Assembly: GCF_009900745.1 (NCBI RefSeq)
Contig: NZ_WXVU01000021.1
Location: 1 to 64,000, forward strand
Length of the DNA stretch: 64,000 nucleotides
Source of the DNA: Chryseobacterium sp. c4a
GTDB taxonomy: Bacteria > Bacteroidota > Bacteroidia > Flavobacteriales > Weeksellaceae
Direction: 5' to 3'
A program made the translations under genes and the position numbers. Shown piece by piece: positions 26,225 to 34,473 of this stretch (its first letter is position 1; every line of letters starts with the position of its first letter). Below the pieces are notes generated by a model. The model was not told where the DNA came from and did not search any database. It saw only the letters and a program-made list of their open reading frames with translations.

Positions 26225-27269
26225 AATATGCTTTTTTATAATTCCGGATCACAAACTTTATTCCGGTCTCTATAATATCTCCCATCGTTTTGCAATATTT
26301 GAAATTCACATCATACGTGAGTTTTTGTAAAGCTGTTTTTAGTTCTGTAACATTGGCTTCCGGTGCAAGATCTTCTTTTTTCATAATAGAAATGAGTTCA
26401 TCGAATCTGTTTTTACTGCTGGTTACCCTTTTTACAATTTGAGAACGTACTTCTTTACGATACTGTTCTATAGAATTAGGTTTCAGCCGTTCCAATACCA
26501 TTGTAACCATCGGATTGTTTTCTTTGAAATACTGAGGAAGATAAACCTTTAAATTCCCTTCATAGCTTTGCTGATCAAAATCGATGGGGCGAATTCTATA
26601 AATAACCTGGTCAAAATCATGTATTGGAATAATGACATAATTATAGGAACGCATATCACCCAACAGCCCGATAAGACAACGCTCATTGAATTTTACAAAT
26701 TCCTTAGAGATCTGTGCCTTTTCCAGATCTGTACAGTTGGGCATATGTTTTTGAATAAATACATCCCCAGGAATTCCTAATATATGTTCCTCTATTAAAG
26801 TGTTTTTGTAAATCAGAAAGTTAATTCGGTTAGGAGAAAGCAGATCTTCAAGTTCCAGCCCGTATATGCGGGAAGCATCCGCTTGTTTAATATAAAAATT
26901 AGTATAATTATCATTCAGGATATTTCTTACCCGAATTCGAAATGGTTTAGAATTTCCGAAAGTACAAAAGTCTATGGTATCCACTGCCAGGTAAGGTAAA
27001 GTAGCCTCATCTCCATCAGAGTGAAGGAGGGTATATATCTTATTTAAATTAGCCTCTATTTCTTTAAACTCATATTCAGGATACATTACGCCGAGCCATA
27101 AAGTATCTTTGCCATCTTTATCCAGAATATTTATACTATCACTGAACCTTAACAGATCTTCATATAAGAAGTGAATCTTGGTCGTTCTGTTATGTTTTTC
27201 CAAATACTGTTCTAGTGATTCCGAAACAGGATATATGGGTTTTCTAAACGCAATCTTTACATCTTTCAT
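26223..27269 (-). CDS. Protein with a possible kinase-like catalytic loop, divergent from tssB
   Basis: A 348-residue soluble protein of no family I can name. The middle segment LIGLLGDMRSYNYVIIP followed about 18 residues later by RPIDFDQQSYEGN resembles the GDxxxxN catalytic loop and DFx metal-binding motif of protein-kinase-like and aminoglycoside-phosphotransferase folds, and LYEDLLRFSDSINILDKDGKD lies near the start. This is inference from two short motifs; no glycine-rich loop is evident. The ATG at 27269 (MKDVKIAFRK) is preferred to the start at 27314. It is divergent from the T6SS sheath genes, so co-regulation is possible. Confidence 0.7.
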   Translation of the reverse strand: MKDVKIAFRKPIYPVSESLEQYLEKHNRTTKIHFLYEDLLRFSDSINILDKDGKDTLWLGVMYPEYEFKEIEANLNKIYTLLHSDGDEATLPYLAVDTIDFCTFGNSKPFRIRVRNILNDNYTNFYIKQADASRIYGLELEDLLSPNRINFLIYKNTLIEEHILGIPGDVFIQKHMPNCTDLEKAQISKEFVKFNERCLIGLLGDMRSYNYVIIPIHDFDQVIYRIRPIDFDQQSYEGNLKVYLPQYFKENNPMVTMVLERLKPNSIEQYRKEVRSQIVKRVTSSKNRFDELISIMKKEDLAPEANVTELKTALQKLTYDVNFKYCKTMGDIIETGIKFVIRNYKKAY

Positions 27270-27548
27270 TACTCTGTTTACTTTACTTAAATATAACGAA
27301 TATTTTTTCCTCACATCAGAAGAATTCCTGTTTTAATATGTGCTGGATATTTTTTATAAATCTAAAAGATATCGGGATTTTATATTTCTTTGGTTTTTAT
27401 TTATTTTTTCATAGCTTAGTGACCTTATAAGACTTTGATTTTATGTTAAATAAATGAATATGAATTTAAAATAAATAAGAAAAATCTTGACAAAATTTTG
27501 TATGTTACAGTTTTTTTTTAAATTTAAACTCTGGATTTGTATTTAATC

Positions 27549-27566
27549 CAATTTACATGTAAATTG
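27549..27566. promoter_or_regulatory. 18-bp perfect palindrome upstream of tssB, candidate operator
   Basis: CAATTTACATGTAAATTG is its own reverse complement and ends 49 bases before the tssB ATG. The 346-base divergent region (27270-27615) is otherwise very AT-rich. TTGACA at 27487 and near-consensus TGGATTTG at 27532-27539 are candidate promoter elements. No gene is seen in it. Confidence 0.45.
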
Positions 27567-27615
27567 TTAAAATACAGATCCAACCCAAAATAGTAAATCT
27601 CAAAATAATAATAAT

Positions 27616-28062
27616 ATGGCAATGTTTAATTATGGTGTTGGCGGAAACGAGGTAAAAGTAGACGCTAATGAAGCTATTCAGGAAATCCAGGAAAATAAAT
27701 CACTGATAGTAAGCCAGCTTACAACAGACGAATCTTATACCCCTGAAATTGTAACAGGATTAAAAACAGTGGAAGACGTGTTCAAACACTTTCAGCCTTC
27801 GGTTTCAGTACAACATGAGACAGAAGATGGAGGATTAGTAGACGAGGAATTCCGTTTTCAAAATCTTGGAGACTTTACTCCTAAAAGCCTTACTCAGAAA
27901 TCTGATTATCTTCAGCAATTGAGCATGGAGCAGGAGCAGTACAACAAAATTGTACGTCAGCTGAAAACCAATAAAATTCTTCGTAATATGCTAGAAAACG
28001 ACCAGACAAGATCGGCGTTCATCGAAGTATTGAAAGAAGTAGCACAAGAACTTGAAAAATAA
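27616..28062 (+). CDS. tssB: Type VI secretion sheath subunit TssB
   Basis: A 148-residue small sheath protein (VipA equivalent) of the Bacteroidetes subtype-iii T6SS. Together with TssC it forms the contractile tube that propels Hcp and VgrG. VNYG-type opening MAMFNYGVGGNEVKVDANEA, then the conserved middle FQNLGDFTPKSLTQKSDYLQQ, which matches the F(x)SLDDFxP motif of TssB. A C-terminal helix (IVRQLKTNKILRNMLENDQ) would contact TssC. tssC follows after 20 bases, as in all T6SS loci. No other core T6SS gene is beside this pair. Confidence 0.93.
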   Translation: MAMFNYGVGGNEVKVDANEAIQEIQENKSLIVSQLTTDESYTPEIVTGLKTVEDVFKHFQPSVSVQHETEDGGLVDEEFRFQNLGDFTPKSLTQKSDYLQQLSMEQEQYNKIVRQLKTNKILRNMLENDQTRSAFIEVLKEVAQELEK

Positions 28063-28082
28063 TTAAAGACTTACATTAAATC

Positions 28083-29444
28083 ATGGATAGCAAATTACAG
28101 GCGCAAGAAAGCCAACAGCAGGGGCAGCAGCAACATTCAGGGCAACCGAAGGGTAACCCGCTTGCAGAGCTCAATAAAATGGGAGGTTTTGGCTTTGTTG
28201 AATCCGTTGTAGACGGTATCGCCAATATGAACCCAACAAGAAAAGCAAGGAAAGAAATCTTCCTTAACGATAATAATAAATCAGAAGAAAGAAAAGAACT
28301 TCTTCAGAAGATTAACCTTTGGGTAAGCCTTTTAGAAGGTAGTGAATCTGCAGATAAAATGGCTGATACGTGCAAAACTAAAGCACAACAGGCTGATCAA
28401 AATTTAAAGAAAAACCTAAAAAATACACTAGATGCAGTTCGTCTGTTGGAAACCAACTACAGAACTGTAGCTCAATTCTACAAAAATACAGAATTGGATA
28501 AAGTGGATAACGTAAGTATTGTAAATGCAAGCCTTGATCAGGTTTCAGACCTAGACAATCCTTTATTCATTGATGCTATTTCTGAAGAATTCAAAAATTA
28601 CTACGACCGTTTAGACCTTAGAGATAACTATTCAATCCTAGCAATCCCTGGATATTTAGGATCAAATAAAGTGATCGAAAAATGGGCTAAAATCTGTAAC
28701 GAAAATAAAGTAATGATGGTTACCGATTTCGCTAACCTTGATAAGCCGGATGACGTAGTAGATTTATTCCACTCTGCAAACCTTACAGGAGGTGAGCTTC
28801 ACAGAAGTAATGTTATCATGACATGTAACTGGCTGGTAGGACGTGGAAAAGCTGAAGAAGTAGGAGAAGAAGAAAACGTAGAACTTCCACCTTCCACTTC
28901 ATTAGCAGGAAAGATCCACAAAACGCTTATGTCTCAGGTAGCAGCTGGTAAAAAACACGGTAATATCAACGAAGTAGACGCAGTGAAATTCGAATTGAAG
29001 AAAAGTGAAATTTCTCAGTTGGAAAAAATGGGTCTTGTACCAATGGTTAACGAATATGGTAAAATTATGGCTTTCTCTGCGAAGACATTATTTACAGGAG
29101 ACAACATCGGTCTTCAGACCTATTCCGTAGTTCGTGTATTCGACTATGTAACTAAAGTATTACTAGATTTCTTAAACAGAAGAGCTTTCGAAAACTGGAA
29201 TGCTAAAAACGAAGACGATTTGAGAAGACAAATTGTAACGTTCCTAGATAATATTAAAGGGCCGGACAAGTTGATCGAGAAATTCAAGATTGTTCGTTTC
29301 GAGCAGGATAGAGTAAACAAAGACAGAGTATGGCTTGATATCCGTATGACCCCTTATTTCCCTACAAAAAGTTTCGTTATTAAACTAGACGGACACAAAG
29401 GAGATGATGGTAACGAATGGGATGCAGAATACGCTCAGGAATAA
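28083..29444 (+). CDS. tssC: Type VI secretion sheath subunit TssC
   Basis: A 453-residue large sheath protein (VipB equivalent) that assembles with TssB into the contractile sheath. The first 40 residues are a Gln-rich flexible lead (ESQQQGQQQHSGQP). The body has LLETNYRTVAQFYKNTELDKV and the C-terminal VRVFDYVTKVLLDFLNRRAFENW, followed by the final sheath strand region YFPTKSFVIKLDGHKG. Length is a little under the Proteobacterial 490-500, as usual for subtype iii. It ends at a strong terminator, so tssBC is a two-gene unit apart from tssD and tssI at 53 kb. Confidence 0.93.
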   Translation: MDSKLQAQESQQQGQQQHSGQPKGNPLAELNKMGGFGFVESVVDGIANMNPTRKARKEIFLNDNNKSEERKELLQKINLWVSLLEGSESADKMADTCKTKAQQADQNLKKNLKNTLDAVRLLETNYRTVAQFYKNTELDKVDNVSIVNASLDQVSDLDNPLFIDAISEEFKNYYDRLDLRDNYSILAIPGYLGSNKVIEKWAKICNENKVMMVTDFANLDKPDDVVDLFHSANLTGGELHRSNVIMTCNWLVGRGKAEEVGEEENVELPPSTSLAGKIHKTLMSQVAAGKKHGNINEVDAVKFELKKSEISQLEKMGLVPMVNEYGKIMAFSAKTLFTGDNIGLQTYSVVRVFDYVTKVLLDFLNRRAFENWNAKNEDDLRRQIVTFLDNIKGPDKLIEKFKIVRFEQDRVNKDRVWLDIRMTPYFPTKSFVIKLDGHKGDDGNEWDAEYAQE

Positions 29445-29464
29445 TAACACCTTATTTAAATAAT

Positions 29465-29497
29465 AAAAACCGATGCATTTTTTACATCGGTTTTTTT
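29465..29497 (+). terminator. Terminator of tssBC
   Basis: AAAAACCGATG / CATCGGTTTTT stem around CATTTTTTA, ending in seven T, 20 bases after the tssC stop. Confidence 0.85.
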
Positions 29498-29509
29498 CTA
29501 CCAATACCT

Positions 29510-29977
29510 ATGAATATTAAAATGAATAGTAAACTGGCCATTGGCCTGCCATTATTATTAATGGCTCTTTTGGTAAGTTGTGAAAAAAAATACCAAAGCC
29601 CGGGGCAATATGAAGAAGATCTTTTTGCGGATGAACGTCAGCAAGGTAAGGCTTACATTATGGATGAAGAAGAATGTTTTGACGGCAGCGAACTGGTACT
29701 GGCAAGTTCAAATGTAAAACTGGCAGACAGCTCCAAAGGTCGTGGAAAATCGTTTTTCCTTTATAAAGTAAGATCAGGAAAAGTATTGAAAACTGCAAGA
29801 GACTCTACTTTAGAAATGCCTATGATGTTCCTATCTCCCTATAAACTAAAACTGAAAGAAGATTCTATGTATCTATACCTGAAAAAACTGGATGGATATC
29901 GTTTTATAGCAAAGGACAGAAACCTGAAATATCAGTGGTTGAGAGGAGCATCCGTATATTCTGTAAAGAAAAAATAA
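29510..29977 (+). CDS. Lipoprotein, function unknown
   Basis: A 155-residue lipoprotein with lipobox LLVSC followed by EKKYQSPGQYEEDLF. The mature part has KGRGKSFFLYKVRSGK and ends in LRGASVYSVKKK; I recognise no family. The ATG at 29510 is used; the ATG at 29522 (MNSKLAIGLPLLLMALL) gives a more regular signal peptide. The frame is open back to 29417, but that would place the start inside tssC and across its terminator. It lies between tssC and mutY, beyond the terminator, so a link to the T6SS is not implied. Confidence 0.7.
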   Translation: MNIKMNSKLAIGLPLLLMALLVSCEKKYQSPGQYEEDLFADERQQGKAYIMDEEECFDGSELVLASSNVKLADSSKGRGKSFFLYKVRSGKVLKTARDSTLEMPMMFLSPYKLKLKEDSMYLYLKKLDGYRFIAKDRNLKYQWLRGASVYSVKKK

Positions 29978-29980
29978 ACC

Positions 29981-29988
29981 TATCTTTG
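29981..29988 (+). promoter_or_regulatory. mutY promoter, -7 box TATCTTTG
   Basis: TATCTTTG fits TAnnTTTG exactly. The leader of about 60 nt contains an 11-codon open frame (ATG at 29999) before the mutY TTG start. Confidence 0.55.
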
Positions 29989-30051
29989 CGTTCCTGAAAT
30001 GATACAGGGTGAAGGAGTAAAATCTCTTCAGTGACTTAAATTGATTGGTTT

Positions 30052-31086
30052 TTGGAAAAGAATAATACAGCCTCAGAATTTCTTCATGTAGGAAACAGGC
30101 TTTTGGAATGGTATCGGAATAATGCAAGAGATCTGCCTTTCAGACAGACAAAAGATCCCTATAAAATCTGGATCTGTGAAATTGTATTTCAGCAGACAAG
30201 AATCAATCAGGGGTTGAATCATTATAATAATTTCATTAAAAGATTTCCGGATGTAAAAACCTTAGCAGAAGCTGAGGAAAATGAAGTTTTGTTGTATTGG
30301 AAGGGGCTAGGGTATTATTCCAGAGCCATCAATATTCATAAAGCTGCCCAGCAGATCATGAATGATTATGATGGGGTATTTCCAAGTCAATACGAAGAAA
30401 TTTTAAAATTAAAAGGAATTGGAAAATATACAGCTGCAGCCGTTTCAAGTATTTGTTTTGGTGGAAAGATTCCTGCAGTAGACGGGAATTTTTACCGTGT
30501 TCTCAGCCGTTTTTTTGCTGATGATTTTGATATTTCAAATTCAAGAGCATTTACTTATTTTTCAGAATTGGCAACTTTGGTAATGCCGGATAATGTTGGC
30601 GATTTCAATCAGGCGATGATGGATATCGGTTCAGAAATCTGTAAACCCAAAAATCCATTGTGTGATGAATGTCCGATCAATGAAGACTGTCTGGCTTTTT
30701 CCCTTCAAAAAATATCAGATTATCCTGTTAAAACAAAAAAAGTAAAGGCTGAAGATCTGGCTTTAACTTATTATTTTGTTCATAGGAACGGAGAATTTTT
30801 GATCCGTCAACGAAAAGATGATTTTATCTGGAAAAAATTATTTGAGTTTCCAGATTCTATTTCTTCTGATATGGAAACTTTTATTAAAGGCTCAAAAACA
30901 GTTAATCATAAACTGACTCACAAGAATTTAAGTATTGAAATATTCAATGTTGAGGTGGCTTCAGAAGACATCTGGAATCGTTTTATCATTGAAAATCAAT
31001 ACCAGACTACCGACCTTCAAGGTTCTCATGAAAAATCCTTTCCAAAGCCTTTGGAAAATTACATTCAAAACTCATTGAAAGACTGA
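30052..31086 (+). CDS. mutY: A/G-specific adenine DNA glycosylase
   Basis: A 344-residue base-excision repair enzyme that removes adenine mispaired with 8-oxoguanine. Catalytic E43 lies in CEIVFQQTR, the helix-hairpin-helix is LKGIGKYTAAAV (about 120-131), and the catalytic Asp is D144 in VDGNFYRVLSRFF. The iron-sulfur cluster is C197-x6-C204-x2-C207-x5-C213. The C-terminal third is the NUDIX-like domain that reads 8-oxoG. The start is a TTG (MEKNNTASEF) because no suitable ATG is available upstream in frame. gldD follows, as near mutY in other flavobacteria. Confidence 0.95.
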   Translation: MEKNNTASEFLHVGNRLLEWYRNNARDLPFRQTKDPYKIWICEIVFQQTRINQGLNHYNNFIKRFPDVKTLAEAEENEVLLYWKGLGYYSRAINIHKAAQQIMNDYDGVFPSQYEEILKLKGIGKYTAAAVSSICFGGKIPAVDGNFYRVLSRFFADDFDISNSRAFTYFSELATLVMPDNVGDFNQAMMDIGSEICKPKNPLCDECPINEDCLAFSLQKISDYPVKTKKVKAEDLALTYYFVHRNGEFLIRQRKDDFIWKKLFEFPDSISSDMETFIKGSKTVNHKLTHKNLSIEIFNVEVASEDIWNRFIIENQYQTTDLQGSHEKSFPKPLENYIQNSLKD

Positions 31087-31118
31087 AATTTGTCTTCCGA
31101 AATCTGAAATCTAATTTG

Positions 31119-31126
31119 TACTTTTG
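31119..31126 (+). promoter_or_regulatory. gldD promoter, -7 box TACTTTTG
   Basis: TACTTTTG fits TAnnTTTG and ends four bases before the gldD ATG at 31131, so transcription probably begins at or next to the start codon. Confidence 0.5.
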
Positions 31127-31130
31127 CAAA

Positions 31131-31688
31131 ATGATAAAAAAAGTCATTTTTATTTTTGTATCACTGCTTTTAATTTCATGTGGAAAAGACCCGGTTCCGA
31201 AACCGTACGGAGAACTGCGTCTGGAATATCCGGCACCGAAATACCAGAAGTTTGAAAACAACTGCGCCTATACTTTCGAGTATTCGGACTTTGCTAATAT
31301 TACAGCAGCTAAAAAGCCTTGCTGGTATTATATGAATTATCCTAAAATGAAGGCAAAAATTTTTCTAACCTATTATCCGATACAGAATGACTTTGCAGAA
31401 CATATTAAAGAAGCTGAGAAGATGGTGTATGAGCATACCATTAAAGCCAGTTCTATAGATACAAAATCCTTTGAATACCCTGAGAAGAAAGTATACGGGA
31501 ATTTCTATGAATTGAAAGGGCAAAGCGCTTCTAATCTTCAATTTTACATTACAGACAGTACGAAACATTTCGTGACTGGTTACTTATACTTTAATACGAG
31601 ACCGAAACCGGACTCTCTGGCTCCTGCAGTGAATTATATCAAAAACGATATGAAGCACCTGCTGGATTCTTTTGAATGGAAAAAATAA
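31131..31688 (+). CDS. gldD: Gliding motility lipoprotein GldD
   Basis: A 185-residue lipoprotein (lipobox LLISC, C17) with the GldD opening DPVPKPYGELRLEYPAPKYQ and WYYMNYPKMKAKIFLTYYP. In Flavobacterium johnsoniae GldD is needed for gliding and is tied to the type IX secretion/gliding machinery; it lies there near mutY, ssb and gldE. Here it follows mutY by 44 bases, with no ssb or gldE in between. Chryseobacterium usually does not glide, so the protein may act in T9SS or an envelope task. The ATG at 31131 is chosen because the earlier start at 31116 precedes the promoter box. Confidence 0.92.
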   Translation: MIKKVIFIFVSLLLISCGKDPVPKPYGELRLEYPAPKYQKFENNCAYTFEYSDFANITAAKKPCWYYMNYPKMKAKIFLTYYPIQNDFAEHIKEAEKMVYEHTIKASSIDTKSFEYPEKKVYGNFYELKGQSASNLQFYITDSTKHFVTGYLYFNTRPKPDSLAPAVNYIKNDMKHLLDSFEWKK

Positions 31689-31715
31689 TTACTTTTAATA
31701 TACATTGAAAAATAT

Positions 31716-32639
31716 ATGAAACTTTTAGTTGTAGGAAGTGTTGCATTTGATGCAATTGAAACACCATTTGGTAAAACGGACAAAATTTTAGGCGGAGCTG
31801 CTACTTATATTGGGATCACTTCATCTATTTTAGGCGTTAAATCCGGTATTGTTTCTGTAGTAGGAGGAGACTTTCCACAGGAACACCTTGATATGTTTAC
31901 AAACAGAGAAGTAAACATCGAAGGAATTGAAATCGTAAAAGAAGGAAAAACATTCTTCTGGTCAGGGAAATATCATAATGACCTGAACACCAGAGATACT
32001 TTGGCTACAGAAGTAAACGTATTGGAGAATTTTGATCCAAAAATTCCTGATTCAATGCAGGATGCCGAGATTTTATTACTTGGAAACCTACATCCTGGAG
32101 TTCAGTTATCCGTATTGGAAAAAATGAACAACCGTCCTAAACTTGTTATCCTTGATACCATGAATTTCTGGATGGATTGTGCATTGGATATCTTGATGGA
32201 TATGATTGCAAAAACAGATGTTATCACGATCAACGATGAAGAAGCAAGACAACTTTCTGGAGAATATTCTTTAGTAAAAGCTGCTAAAAAAATCCACACA
32301 ATGGGGCCGGAATATGTGATCATCAAAAAAGGAGAGCACGGAGCTTTACTTTTCCACGATAATAAAGTATTTGCCATCCCTGCACTTCCATTAGAAGATG
32401 TTTTTGATCCAACTGGAGCAGGAGATACTTTTGCTGGAGGTTTTGCAGCTTATCTTGCTAAAAAAGGAAAAATTGATTTCGAAACGATGAAGTCTGCATT
32501 AATTGTAGGATCTGCAATGGCATCATTTACTGTGGAAAAATTTGGAACAGAAAGAATTCAGGAAGTTCAGGAATCTGATATGTTCAACAGATTGAGACAA
32601 TTCAAAGAATTGACGACATTTGATGTTGAACTGCAGTAA
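31716..32639 (+). CDS. PfkB-family sugar/nucleoside kinase
   Basis: A 307-residue ribokinase-like ATP-dependent kinase. It opens MKLLVVGSVAFDAIETPFG with the glycine pair ILGGAATYIG, and carries the PfkB signature 2 DPTGAGDTFAGGFAAYLA with the catalytic Asp and anion hole near residue 240. The substrate cannot be told from the sequence; annotated flavobacterial relatives are listed only as PfkB kinases. It starts 27 bases after gldD, without a visible promoter box, so the two may be co-transcribed. Confidence 0.9.
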   Translation: MKLLVVGSVAFDAIETPFGKTDKILGGAATYIGITSSILGVKSGIVSVVGGDFPQEHLDMFTNREVNIEGIEIVKEGKTFFWSGKYHNDLNTRDTLATEVNVLENFDPKIPDSMQDAEILLLGNLHPGVQLSVLEKMNNRPKLVILDTMNFWMDCALDILMDMIAKTDVITINDEEARQLSGEYSLVKAAKKIHTMGPEYVIIKKGEHGALLFHDNKVFAIPALPLEDVFDPTGAGDTFAGGFAAYLAKKGKIDFETMKSALIVGSAMASFTVEKFGTERIQEVQESDMFNRLRQFKELTTFDVELQ

Positions 32640-32697
32640 ATAAGTCTTTTTAAGAAATATTTATAATAAAAAATTGAGTAAAATTCGTTAAGAATTC

Positions 32698-32705
32698 TAA
32701 ATTTG
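32698..32705 (+). promoter_or_regulatory. Promoter of the PpiC/SurA-type gene, -7 box TAAATTTG
   Basis: TAAATTTG fits TAnnTTTG, 20 bases before the ATG at 32726. Confidence 0.5.
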
Positions 32706-32725
32706 CAACTTGTTAAAATAGTAAA

Positions 32726-34093
32726 ATGACAAATAAACTAAAAATCACTTATCTTCTTGGGATTTTCATCATGATATTTTCTTCTAATATGATGAAAGCC
32801 CAGCTAAAACCAGGAGATTTAGTGGATGGTATTGCTGCTGTGATCGGAAATGAAATTGTTTTGGAATCGGATGTTACTGAGCAGATGAATTATGGGAAAC
32901 AGCAGGGAGCTGCTAACACAGACAAATGTGAATTCCTTGAAAGCCTTATCAGCAACAAACTTCTTGTATACGAAGCAAAAAAAGATACGTTAATTGAAAA
33001 CCGTTCTGCAGCGATCAAAGAGCAGGCTAATCAAAAATACCGTCAGTTGCTTTCTCAATTTCCGGATGAAAAGACATTATTAGCCGCTTATAAATTCAGA
33101 AATGCCTACGAAATGAAAAACGCTATCGAAAAAATCGATACGGATCAATATTACGGACAGGCAAAATATCAGAGAGTTACAGATAAAGCAGACGTTACTC
33201 CTAACGAGGTAACTGATTTTTACAATATGTATAAAATGCAGCTGCCACAGGTAAAAGACGAAGTTACTTTAGCTCAGATTATGATGTATCCTACTTTAAC
33301 AGAAGCTCATAAGCAAGATCTTATCAACAGATTGAAAAAGGTTAAACAGGATATTTTGGGTGGTGAAACTTTTGAAAGCCAGGCAAGAATTTACTCTGAA
33401 GACGAAGGTTCTGCTTCCAATGGTGGATTATATAAGAACATCAACAAGGGACAGATGGTAAAGCCGTTTGAAGCTGCAGCATTAAACCTTCAGGAAAACG
33501 AAATCTCAGATCCTATTGAATCTGAATTCGGATACCATATTATTCAGTTAGTTAAGAGATCAGGTAAAGTATATGATGCAAGACACATTCTTCTAAAAGC
33601 AACCCCTACAGAAGAAGAACTGAAGACTGCAAAAGCAAAATTAGACAGCATCAGAGGCTTAATCATGGATGGGAAAATGACGTTTAAGGACGCAGCTTTC
33701 AAATTTTCAGATGATAAAAGAACTAAATTCAACGGCGGAGTAATTCCTGGAGGAGATGGTTCTGATAAAATTGAAAGAGAAAGTATCCCGGGAACAATCA
33801 GCTACGAATTAGCAGGATTGAATAAAGGAGACATTACTACTGCTTTTGAAGATGAAGACAACAGAAGAAAAGCTGTAAAAATCATTAAATTGGAAGATGT
33901 AATTCCTTCTCACCAGATTACCCTGGAAACAGACTTTAGCCGAATCAAGCAGATGGCTCTTAATAAAAAGAAAAACGAAATGGTTGAAAAGTTTGTAAAC
34001 TCTAAGTTGCCAACTACTTTCATCTCCATAGACGGACGTTACGATAACTGTAACTTCAAATCCAATTGGAAGAAAGAATCAATCAAAAAATAA
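32726..34093 (+). CDS. SurA/PpiC-type periplasmic peptidyl-prolyl isomerase
   Basis: A 455-residue periplasmic chaperone with a signal peptide (IFIMIFSSNMMKAQ). The SurA-like N-terminal domain starts LVDGIAAVIGNEIVLESDV, and two parvulin domains follow (about 175-280 and 285-395). The first contains ARIYSEDEGSASNGGLYKNI and ends EFGYHIIQLVKR; the second contains DAAFKFSDDKRTKFNGGVIP. SurA helps outer-membrane proteins fold. The architecture matches, although the sequence is far from E. coli SurA, so no symbol is given. It has its own promoter box and a strong terminator. Confidence 0.9.
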   Translation: MTNKLKITYLLGIFIMIFSSNMMKAQLKPGDLVDGIAAVIGNEIVLESDVTEQMNYGKQQGAANTDKCEFLESLISNKLLVYEAKKDTLIENRSAAIKEQANQKYRQLLSQFPDEKTLLAAYKFRNAYEMKNAIEKIDTDQYYGQAKYQRVTDKADVTPNEVTDFYNMYKMQLPQVKDEVTLAQIMMYPTLTEAHKQDLINRLKKVKQDILGGETFESQARIYSEDEGSASNGGLYKNINKGQMVKPFEAAALNLQENEISDPIESEFGYHIIQLVKRSGKVYDARHILLKATPTEEELKTAKAKLDSIRGLIMDGKMTFKDAAFKFSDDKRTKFNGGVIPGGDGSDKIERESIPGTISYELAGLNKGDITTAFEDEDNRRKAVKIIKLEDVIPSHQITLETDFSRIKQMALNKKKNEMVEKFVNSKLPTTFISIDGRYDNCNFKSNWKKESIKK

Positions 34094-34096
34094 AAT

Positions 34097-34128
34097 CAAA
34101 ACCTTCAGAATTTCTGAAGGTTTTTTTT
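34097..34128 (+). terminator. Terminator of the PpiC/SurA-type gene
   Basis: Stem AAAACCTTCAGAA / TTCTGAAGGTTTT followed by T residues, directly after the stop. Confidence 0.85.
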
Positions 34129-34473
34129 GTCAAAAGGTTATGGGAAAAGCAAGAATGAGTATTAGGGATGATTTCCAATAGATGGTTAGCATATATTCAT
34201 TGGGATGAAATTATTTGATAACTTTACAAAAACCATTAGGATGGATTACAATTTTTATCTGAATGAATTTCACTCAGCGATCACAGAAGATCTCCGGAAG
34301 AGACTAGAACATAATAGAAAATACAGAAGAATTGACTAAAAAAATTTTGAAGATCAGTTTTATGATAGATATAGCTTTGGAACAGTATAAAAAATAATAG
34401 TATTTCGTAGTCTTTGTAATGTTTTTTAAGGGATAAAGAGCCTGGCAATCTTTGTTTTTAGTATTTTTACAGC
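34129..34473. other. Intergenic stretch, no gene seen
   Basis: About 345 AT-rich bases. Short coding-like stretches near 34204-34340 are interrupted in every frame, so no gene is supported. TATTTTTA at 34462-34469 just before the next ATG could be its -7 region. Confidence 0.4.

Noticed and set aside
29417..29509. Longer N-terminus of the lipoprotein after tssC
   Set aside because: It would start inside tssC and cross the terminator; the lipoprotein signal begins at or after 29510.
34204..34340. Small protein in the gap after the PpiC gene
   Set aside because: The tempting frame starting MKLFDNFTKTIRMDY meets a TGA after about 20 codons, so no complete ORF exists.
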